Shown here one piece after another: positions 55,818 to 64,000 of a DNA stretch of 64,000 nt. The position numbers were made by a program, and so were the translations under genes. Every line of letters begins with the position of its first letter. Positions within the stretch are counted from its first letter, which is position 1. This DNA comes from Haematococcus lacustris. Its lineage: Eukaryota; Chlorophyta; Chlorophyceae; Chlamydomonadales; Haematococcaceae. The notes under the pieces were generated by a model. The model did no database searches, was not told the DNA's origin, and saw only the letters and a program-made list of their open reading frames with translations. The stretch covers positions 9,385,029-9,449,028 of the forward strand of contig JASKMD010000017.1 of assembly GCA_030144725.1 (NCBI GenBank), in the 5' to 3' direction.

Positions 55818-58800
55818 ATGACTGACCGCGTTGCAACCGCACGGGTGAGGCATTGGATGCCTTGCTGCTTGATTTAAGTAGCTGGTGAAGCAGGCCACAT
55901 TGGGACACTGTTCTTGCCCACTTGCAGGCAAAAGTAAGCAGCTTGCGTATAAAAGAGCTGCATGAATGCCTAGATGGACTGAGGCTGAAGAAGACAGGGC
56001 GCAAGAGTGACCTGCAGCAGCGCTTGCTGGCAGTCTTACAGCCCGCGGATGGGTGAGCACTGGTTCTGTGCGGATCAGCAACAGTAGGGACGAAGCCACT
56101 ATAGCAGCTTTCAGCTCTCAACTACAGCTGCAGTATGGACCAGTATGTACCATGTTCCATGCTTGCCTCAGGTTATCCAGCAGTGCAAGCGCCGGAGCAG
56201 CCCAGCTTGAGCTTGCGGCCAGGCTCATAGATGATGCGTACCGTGCCATGTACGAGCAGCGCAGCCATTGGGGAGCCCATGCAGCGCAGTCTGCACTTTC
56301 AGCCGCAGCCCAGGCTGCGCAGTCACACCCTCAGCCCCACGGTGCAAGGCTCCAAGGCACCCACCAATCTCCACCCAGCCACCCCCCCCAACCACAGCCA
56401 GCTGCCCCTCCGCCCCCAGGTGCCCACCCACCCCACCATGCCCATCAAGCAGCACACCCACCGCAGCACCCACAGCACCCAGGCACCCATGCCCCTGGGC
56501 AGGCAGGCAGCGCCCAGCCCGGCTATCCCCCAGAGGCTTTAGTGGCTTCAGCAGAGCGGCAGGGCTTGGCAGGCCAGGGGCTGGGCGCCCAGCTCCCCAA
56601 CGGCAGCGCACACACAGCAGGCCAGCTGGCAGCCCTGGCTTCCGGGCTTCGCATGGCCAATGGGGGTCACGCTGCGCCAGCCAATGGGACACAGCAGGCC
56701 CCTCCTGGGGGCCCTCTCCCTGCCGCCCCCTGGGCACCCAACGCCCGTGCAGCACAGGCAGCGGCTGCTGTGGCTCGCATGTTCAGTGCTGGGGGCCCCC
56801 CTGGGTCCCGGCCCCCCCACATGGAGTCTGGGGGGGGCCTGCTATCCTCCACCCTGCCCCCCGGTCTGGCAGCTTCAGCGGGGCCACCGGCCATGCCTGC
56901 GCCCAATGCATGGCCTGGCATGACGGGCAAGGCCACCATACGCTGCATATGCGGGGAGGCAGTGCAGCGGGGGGAGATGGTGCAGTGTTCGGGGTGCGGC
57001 GTGTGGCTGCATGCGGACTGCGCAGGCATGCCAGCCCTGGCCCCAGGCGCTGTGAGGCCGCCTGACAGTCGCCACTGTGAGCGGTGCAGGGCGGAGCGGG
57101 CTGACCCGTTCTGGGAGCCAGTGGCTGTGGACCTGATGACCCCGGCCAAGCTCAAGCCCACAGGCCGCTATGCATCAGTGAGTGGCACCGCCTGGGGCCA
57201 GGGGCAGCAGCGGCGGCAGGTGCAGCAGGTGCAGGTGCAGCAGGGAGTGGGTGAGTCAGGGGGCTGCTGCCAACGACGCCTGCCATGAGCTCCCTGGGGC
57301 GGTGCAAGGAGCAGGAGGGGCAGGGCCCTGGTGAGCTTGGCTGTGTCGATCACTGCTGAGTCAAGCACCAGCTGGAGCCAGGCTGCTGGTACTTCACTAA
57401 ATGTAGTGTGGGGTTTTGTCAGTAAGCATGGAGGTGTGGGGCAAGCACGTGGTGTAGGAGGCTGGATTGGGCACCTTAATGTGTGGAACCGCTGTGTCAA
57501 ACAGGTTTAGAACCTGCTAAGCTGCTTGATGGCCTGCGTGCCGGAGGGTGCCTGAGGGTGCACAATGACGTAGGTAGCTGCAGCACAAGAGCTATCACAC
57601 ATTGCCGCAGGCTGCAGCAGTGGGGAATCACCCATGGTGTGGGCTGCTGTCCGGCTGCTGGTCATGGTGTCTCCTGCAGCAGATCAGCCACAGCCCAGAG
57701 GGCCTCTGGGCCAGGTGTGACCTGTGACCTGCACTGCAGATCGGCACCAAGACAGAGACGCAGCTCTTCACGGAGCGCCACTTCACCCCCACAGCTGACC
57801 AGCATGACAAATACCGCAAGAACCCGGCATACAGGCTGCAGGTCAGCGGCTGTCAGTCGGGGAGGAGTCAGTGGGGTGGCTCTATGATCAGCACTAGCCC
57901 AGACCAGACCAGCTGCCCAGGCAGCCTGCTGTGTCCATGTGAGCCGCGAGTAATGGCTTTGCAGCCTAGTCAGCTGCGCGGCTGTGCTGCATTAGCCATT
58001 GCCTGGGCAGTGTGTGGGCTTCATTGTTGGTGTAGTGCCACTAGGCCCTAGGTTGGGGTAAGGGTTAGGGTGAAGCTAAACCCTAACCCTAACCCGCCAT
58101 CTGCCTCATCACCTGCCCGGTCACCCACATACCAGAGGTCCCTGACTGCAACCGATGGGCCTGCCTGCTCACAGGCCCTGTGCCTGCAGCTGAACGACCC
58201 TGTGCCCTTCCGCTTCCATTGGCCCACTGGAGCTGAGTTGAAGGTGGGGCAGAACCAGTACCGGGTGTACGGGCGCCAGCCCCACCTCAAGCTGGGCGTC
58301 AACCAGCGCGATGAGGCTGCCAACATCGGCGTGCTGTGCCCACCAGGTGCAGTGCACGCAAGCTTGCATGACTTCATGCAAGCATGGCCATGCAGGACAG
58401 CATGAGACCAGTTAGCAGCGGCCTGCCTGCGTGACATCATGCATGGAGTAGCGCCCTGCCTCTTGCAGGGCGCAGCCGTATCACTTTGCAAGCGACAGAC
58501 AGCGGCAGCTACGTGCTGCTGCTGCAGCTCGGGCGCAAGCGCAGCCTGGAGCAGGTGAAGGCGCTGATGCGCCCGCCGCTCAGCCTGGAGGATGCGGTGG
58601 CGGAAGTGAAGAAGCAGGTAGGGTGCAGCTGCAAGGGCGCTCAGCCCCTATGCTGTGTGGTGGGAGGGTGGAGGGTGATGCTGGGCAGCTGCTCCTTTCA
58701 TAAGCTGAGGCGCACAGGTGCAGTCATGCAAGCCAGTTGTTTGACCAGGTCTCATGACAACATGCCGGCTTACTTGATTGGACCTGAAGCCTCCTACCTG

Positions 58801-61800
58801 GCATGTTCTGCTGTTTGTTTTTGACACCCTGCTGATCCTGACATTCTCCTGGTCCTGATGCCCTGCTGATCCTGACACCCTGCGGGTCTGTCTGACAACG
58901 ATAGGCATGTCTTCTCTGTAGATCCAGGCTTGCACAGGCTATCGCAGCAGGAGGGCAGTGGGCCAGGGTGCTGCGGCAGGCAAGCAGCAGGCAGCGGCTG
59001 GGTGATGATCCCAGAGGATTCAGCACCACCAGCACACCTCACTCTTGGCTATGACTTAGTCAGCACCTTGGCTCTCAACCTTGAGCCTTCATTGCAGTCC
59101 AACACACTAATTGTGGACCACTACTAAACAGTGTTTTTTCTGTGTGGTGTTCCCATTGCATGGCATGCTCATGGCCTATAAATGGCATACACATGGTCAT
59201 GGTCGCCTACCACCTACAGCATTGCCTGACCCCTGTGACAGGGCTATACCGTAGAGTTGGCATGACATGCACTAATTGAAAGCTGATGACAGCTCAACAA
59301 AGGGGGGCACACACTACTGTGCCTCAGCAGGCTGCTGCTGCTGGGCCTTGGGTGGCTTGTCTCGCAGCCGCTTGCACCCCAGGCCAGGGTACTCCTTGCC
59401 CTTGGCTGGTAGCTTCCCCTGCTCTGGCCACCAGCACAGCTCCAGCGGGCGCCACTTGCTCTCCCCAATGCGCTGCATGTTCAGCGCTGCATTGCAGTCC
59501 CTGTCTACCCACCTGCCTGGCTGTGGTGCTGGCTTTGCCTTGGCAGCCTTGCCCTTGCCCTTTGTGGGCTCAGCTGCCGGCTCAGCCTTGGTGCGCTTGC
59601 TGCGCCTGGCTGGCAGGGGAGTGCTGGGCCCAGGCTCTGCGGCTGCTGGCTGTATGGCCTCCTGGCTGCTGCGTGGGGCCTGTGGGGGCTTGCGGGGGGC
59701 TGCTACAGGGCACCACATCATGCCCCGCACTGGCTGGTCACGCTGCTGGCTCCAGGCTGGGCGCGATGTCACTCACTCTCGCACTTCCAAAGGGCACTTC
59801 CAAAGGGCACTTCCAAAGGGCACTTCCAAAGGGCTTAGTCAGCCACGGACTATACGCCACGGGCAATATGATTTAGTCAGCCACGGCTGGTTGTCCAGGG
59901 CCAGGGCTAGGGCCTTGCTGGAGACAGGCGCACAAGTGGGGCACCTCCTGAGCTAGGTTGGCTGTGTGCTGCATGGCTCCAGGGGGGTGGCGGGGAGGCC
60001 CCTGACGATGATGACGACGAGCTGCGCGTCACCCACACCTGCCTCTCCCTGAAGTGCCCCCTCAGTGGCTCACGCATAGCCACCCCGGCTCGCTTTGCGG
60101 AGGTGCCTGGCTTCAGCTGCTTCGACCTGGACACCTTCCTGGCCATGGCAGAGCGCAGCAGGAAGTGGCAATGTCCCCACACGTGAGCCCGGCAGCAGCA
60201 GCAGCAGCAGCACGGTCAGCAGTAACGACAGCAGCAACAGCAATGTCAGCACCAGCACCAGCATCACGTGTTTGACAGACGAAACTGGCCACCTGACATG
60301 GCGCGGAAGTTTTGCAGCTGACACAACTGTCAGCCTAGTACAGCTGCTTAGCCTTGCACGCTACAAGCAACACGACGGACAAGGCTTGAAAACGGACAAC
60401 CCACTCCATGACAGCATGCACATGGATGGGTGCACACAAGTCACCATACATCACTCCATGTCCCTGCGTCCATGCGGCCATGATAGCGTGCTTGTGCCCA
60501 TGTGGCTCAGTGCTGAGTAGTCAGCAAGTCATCAGGGATGTACGTTGTCGATGGGAAACCACAGCAAGCCCAGATGCTGTGCGGAGTGCCTGCATCAGGC
60601 CCAAGCACCTGCCCAACTCACTGCTTTAGAGCTGAGAGGAGAATCTAGACCAGCCAGACTGAAGCAGCACTGGCCACCACGTTGCCACTGCTCCCCTTGT
60701 CCACCATTGCCCCTGCTCCCTCCCCATCCTGACCCCTCATGACCTTTCAATGCCTGCTGCAGGATGCGCAACTCCTGCGTGCAACAACTGCAGATAGACT
60801 CATACGTGGCAGCAGTGCTGGCTGGGCTAGCCAACAGGCCTGATGTGTCCGAGGTGTGACCCTTTGACTATAGGCGTGTCACACACCCACACACCCAGTG
60901 CCACACTTCACTCCACTCCCATCACTGCCCTCGTTTCTCTCACCTCAACTCCCATCACTCCCATCACTCCCCTGACATTCTGACCTCCTGACCCTGACCC
61001 CGTTGACTATTGGCCCTGACCTCCTGGCCCTGACCTACTGATCCCTGACCTATACCCTGACCCCTGACCCTGACTCTCCACAACCCTGATCACACAACCC
61101 CTGATCACACAATCGTGATCACACAACCCTGATCACACAACCCTGGTCACAACCCTGACTCTCCACAACCCTGACCCCGGTCCTCTCCAGGTGGACATTG
61201 CTCCCGATGGCACCTGGCGGCCTGCAGCCCCGGGCAGCAAGCAGCCACCTGAGCGCTGGTACTCGCCAGGCGAGGCAGCCCTCAGCGCCGCCGAGGTTGC
61301 TGCCCAGCGTGGAGCCGTGCCCCAGGTAGCTCCAGGCTCTGAGGCCGGCCCCCTGATCAAGCCAGAGCCCGGTGTGGACCCAGGCCTGCCTCAAGGCCCC
61401 GCGTCTGCCCCCCGCCCCCCTGGGGACTTCCCCGGCAGCAGTGACGAGGAGGAGGACGAGATGGAGGAGTTGCGCAAAGCTGCTGCCGCAGTGAAGCGTG
61501 GGCGGCCTCCCTCCCCAGACGTCATCATCATAGACTCGGACTCGGATGGCGAGGCCGCATCGTCCAGCCCCACCCCTGCACCTGCCCAGAAGCGCATGTC
61601 TAATGGGCAAGCTCCAGGCGCCATGCCCCGAACAGACGGGGCCAGCCGGGCGCCACAGCCCACCGAGCAGGTGCTGGCAGGGGGCCGCATAGGGTCAAGC
61701 TCAGCAGCCTGGCCCTCGGCTGGCCAGCAGCAGCAGCAGCAGCAGCAACAGCAAGGGCAGGTGGCAGCAGCAGGATCCTCCCACAGTCGGGAGGCAGCCC

Positions 61801-62438
61801 AGTCTGCCTCATCGCTGGCCGTCGGGGGGCGCAGCGGTGAGGTGGCTGGGGGCCCGCACCAGATACGGATACGCTTTGCAGGCCCAGTGCCAGGGGAGGG
61901 GGCCAGTGACAACATGCACAACTTGTCCATTCCTGGATTGGGTCCTTTACATTCAAGTTACCAGCACCAATACCAGCAGTTCCAGCAGCAGCAACAGCAG
62001 TATCATCATCATCAGCAGCAGCAGCAGACCCAGCACCCACAACACTCTGGAGCTGGGTATGCTCACCAGCAGCAGCAGCAGCAGCAGCTCAATGGGCTGC
62101 CGGCACACGTGGAGGGTGCTGCAGGGCTGTTGCCCAGCTACAATCAGGCCATAGGGCGCGGGCCCCACATGGGGCAGCCAGCGCCACACCCCTCGCACCT
62201 CCATGCATTGAGCCAGCTGCAGCCGCAGCACCCCAGCCTGCTGCTGCCTCATGGGTCAGGCGGGATGCAAGGGCCAGGCAGCCCATCCACCAGGCTGTCT
62301 GCTGGCCAGGCTGCTGGGTCAGGGGGCCATGCACAGGGCCACCGCCCTGCCTGCCAGCCCCATCAATCCAGCAGGCAACAGCAGCAGGAGCAGCGACCCC
62401 CACGGCCGCATGATGTGATCGTCATTGACTCTGACTGA
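55818..62438 (+). CDS. SIZ1: SIZ1/PIAS-type SUMO E3 ligase
   Basis: Exons: 55818-55844, 55928-56052, 56172-about 57250, 57740-57841, 58175-58346, 58469-58617, about 58921-59000, 59983-60182, 60763-60853, 61191-62438. MTDRVATAR opens the protein. A SAP domain follows (RIKELHECLDGLRLKKTGRK), then a Pro/His-rich linker. The PHD finger is IRCICGE...MVQCSGCGVWLHADC...CERCRA. The PINIT region includes GTKTETQLFTERHF and PVPFRFHWPTGAELKVGQNQ. The SP-RING/MIZ region is SLKCPLSGSRIATPARF, CFDLDTFLAMAERSRKWQCP, then DIAPDGTWRP. The tail is Gln/Pro-rich with two hydrophobic-acidic SUMO-interaction-like motifs (PDVIIIDSDSDG, and VIVIDSD as the last residues). SAP, PHD, PINIT and SP-RING in this order define plant SIZ1. 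It is nuclear and transfers SUMO from Ubc9 to substrates. The SP-RING lacks most usual zinc ligands. A Fanzor fragment lies in the intron before 59983. Confidence 0.88.
58053..58097. repeat. short interstitial telomere-like repeats in a SIZ1 intron
   Basis: GGGTAAGGGTTAGGGT followed within 10 nt by AAACCCTAACCCTAACCC, giving head-to-head TTAGGG-like units. Only two to three units each way. Confidence 0.6.
59061..59850 (-). mobile_element. Fanzor family 2 derivative (copy G) in a SIZ1 intron
   Basis: The family 2 3' region at 59061-59313 is nearly identical to copy E. Minus-strand C-terminal codons run from about 59770 down to the stop at 59314 (RPAWSQQRDQPVRGMMWCPV, a K/P-rich linker, VDRDCNAALNMQRIGE, KEYPGLGCKRLRDKPP). 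It breaks at about 59765 and is followed by a (GGGCACTTCCAAAG) repeat at 59784-59838. RuvC-I and RuvC-II are missing. It is antisense to SIZ1. Confidence 0.75.
59784..59838. repeat. (GGGCACTTCCAAAG)n, second locus
   Basis: About four units, the same 14-bp unit as 41527-41640. Confidence 0.9.
60955..61185. repeat. CTGACC / ATCACACAACCCTG repeats in a SIZ1 intron
   Basis: Irregular reiterations of CTGACC and CCTGAC, then four GATCACACAA units, end at the acceptor preceding the exon at 61191. Confidence 0.75.
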
Positions 62439-62451
62439 CCTTTCCAGGCAA

Positions 62452-62800
62452 ACAAAACTCATTCAACAAGGAACAACATGTTTGACTGTGGGTAATCTCA
62501 CTCAGCTACTACAAACAAGTTGAAGCATTCTCGGTCGCACCCTTGATGACTGTAAACCCCACACCGGTGGCACGTTCCATGGGCAGACCCCACGACCACT
62601 GGGCACCTCATCAACACTAACAGCTTAATGCTTTGTAAGGCTACAGCTTGTGTAAACTACTAGGGCCTATGCATTGTTGCGGGCCCGGCCATCAATACCC
62701 CGCCGGTACTCTGCAGCGCGGTGCAACCTCTGCCTGACCTTGGGCAGCCGGTAATGGACCAGCTTGTAGCGCTGACGGTACTCCTTGCCAATGCACACAG
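62452..62800 (-). pseudogene. Fanzor family 3 remnant (copy I): 3' tail and last codons
   Basis: Minus-strand codons from about 62795 to the stop at 62667 read CIGKEYRQRYKLVHYRLPKV and then a tail ending GIDGRARNNA, matching the C-terminus of copy H. The non-coding tail (62452-62665) matches copy H with few changes. Upstream of the break the frame runs into unrelated DNA and satellite. It starts 14 bp after the SIZ1 stop, so it lies in that gene's 3' UTR or terminator region. Confidence 0.75.
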
Positions 62801-63720
62801 GCAAATTAGTGCGGATATTCGTCATCCTAGGGGGGTAGTTTTTTGATGCGGTTCGCCTCGGATTGTCCTTGCGACTCCAACGCCACTTGACGCTTGTTGA
62901 AATTTTGAGTATGTGAGCAGTTGGAGTGTAGGTACCTACATTACTGTAGACATCTACAGTACTGTAGATGTCTACAGTACTGTAGATGTCTACAGTACTG
63001 TAGAGGTCTACAGTACTGTAGGTCAGATTTGACAAGGTCTCTTGTAAATAGGGTACCATGTTGTTCTCCACATTCAAACCACCATTTGCTACCGCGATTG
63101 CACCGTCAGCTTCTGCGTGCTATAAATAGTGAGAGGCGTCGAAGCGTAGGCCCGCAAGCTCAATATAGATATTTGTGCCGAAAGTTGTGTCCACGCAATA
63201 AGGTCGCCATAGGGAGCTACATACATACGTGTAAGGTCTAAGGCCGGGGCCCGTCTCTATCGCAAGCTAGGTCCGTTCTGTCGGTTGTACTGGGTAGCTC
63301 GGCTTGCAAGCTCCCGCAAAGCTGTGGATGTTGATGATGCCCCGCAATCACAACAACCTCCTGCACCGCACCCTCCCGTGTAATATCGAGTGCGGCAGAG
63401 ATTGCCCCAAAAGTTGTTTGCGGTTGGCCCTCAACCATCCATCATTACATATAACCTCACATCATTACATCATGACTCTTAGCCTACATCATTACATCGC
63501 CACTTGTGTTCCTAACACAAGGGCTAGGCTCAGGGTCGGTAACGAATCCTAGAGGCTGAGTAGGGCTGGGCAGGGCTGGGCTGGGCTGGGCAACATAGGC
63601 ACGCTTTGTTGTCAGCGCATTTGCATAGCACTGTCGGGATAGCAAACGAGCTTGGGCTACATTGAGATGTTCCTGCATGGGGGCGAAGGGGGCATGGGGG
63701 TTAAGGATGCATGGGGGGAA
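62801..63720. other. intergenic, no gene recognised
   Basis: Contains a short block of the palindromic satellite at 62935-63025. The rest has lower GC and no frame with recognisable motifs. Confidence 0.5.
62935..63025. repeat. palindromic satellite, small block
   Basis: About five CTACAGTACTGTAG cores spaced every 18 bp, separated by AT(G/C)T or similar. Same family as the array at 63721-64000. Confidence 0.85.
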
Positions 63721-64000
63721 GGCACCTACAGTACTGTAGACATCTACAGTACTGTAGACACCTACAGTACTTTAGACCCCTACAGTACTGTAGACATCTA
63801 CAGTACTGTAGACACCTACAGTACTGTAGACACCTACAGTACTGTAGACCCCTACAGTACTGTAGACATCTACAGTACTGTAGACATCTACAGTACTGTA
63901 GACATCTACAGTACTGTTGACCCCTACAGTACTGTAGACACCTACAGTACTGTAGACATCTACAGTACTGTAGACACCTACAGTACTGTAGACACCTACA
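63721..64000. repeat. 18-bp palindromic satellite array, runs off the window
   Basis: Unit CTACAGTACTGTAGACAT/CC of 18 bp, about 15 copies with few substitutions. Each has a perfect 14-bp palindrome CTACAGTACTGTAG and a 4-bp spacer (ACAT, ACAC or ACCC). The array continues past base 64000. Confidence 0.95.

Noticed and set aside
56225..57161. Minus-strand frames opposite the SIZ1-like exon
   Set aside because: Shadows of the Pro/His/Ala-rich plus-strand exon that contains the PHD finger.
62667..63077. 136-codon frame joining Fanzor C-terminal codons to YSTVDIYSTVD repeats
   Set aside because: The repeats are translated palindromic satellite; only the last 40 or so codons are Fanzor-derived.
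63721..64000. CRISPR-like regular repeats
   Set aside because: The unit is 18 bp with 4-bp spacers, in a eukaryotic context, with no cas genes; a tandem satellite.

Overview
The window looks like nuclear DNA of a unicellular green alga, probably a volvocalean/Chlamydomonadales relative. It is GC-rich with many CAG/CTG-type microsatellites and dense short introns (GT-AG, with several GC-AG). The recognisable genes are plant- or alga-type: a DRP5A-like dynamin, a GRV2/RME-8 C-terminus, a plastid ClpP, a SIZ1-type SUMO ligase, and a VFL1/LRRCC1 basal-body protein, which implies a flagellate. The species is inferred, not proven.

Layout. 1-2672 (-): frame-broken Fanzor-type nuclease, family 2, running off the left edge. 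4109-7222 (-): an apparently intact five-exon Fanzor nuclease, family 1, with a conserved 3' non-coding tail. 7539-15159 (+): receptor-like kinase with secreted ectodomain, one membrane segment and TKL-like kinase domain. 16307-18342 (+): decayed family 1 Fanzor copy. 18560-19907: terminal-inverted-repeat element. 20442-21296 (-): last two exons of a GRV2/RME-8 gene, cut off by a 2.8 kb AGGGTC array inside its intron and a 500-N gap (24077-24576). 24577-25360 (+): 3' end of an unidentified charged protein. 25686-35529 (-): SPB1/FTSJ3 rRNA methyltransferase, about 20 exons. 35885-42738 (+): DRP5A-like dynamin, divergent from SPB1, with two Fanzor-derived fragments in introns. 43370-45000: two more Fanzor fragments. 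45073-52322 (-): VFL1/LRRCC1 gene. 52680-52905: family 1 Fanzor remnant. 53402-55598 (-): plastid ClpP with an intact catalytic triad. 55818-62438 (+): SIZ1/PIAS-type SUMO E3 ligase with a Fanzor fragment in an intron. 62452-62800: family 3 Fanzor remnant, then an 18-bp palindromic satellite to the window end.

The most notable system is the set of Fanzor elements (eukaryotic TnpB-like, RuvC-type RNA-guided nucleases). Three sequence families occur within 64 kb, one with an apparently intact multi-exon gene. Copies in each family share conserved non-coding DNA just 3' of the nuclease C-terminus. In family 1 it carries a conserved short stem and ends in a terminal hairpin, which is where a guide (omega) RNA would be encoded. 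Several shortened copies keep only this 3' region, the last nuclease codons and a conserved 5' end, so they behave like non-autonomous derivatives. They sit in introns or just 3' of housekeeping genes. The remaining genes are ordinary host functions (ribosome biogenesis, cytokinesis, basal bodies, plastid proteolysis, SUMOylation, endosomal trafficking, signalling) and do not form a pathway.
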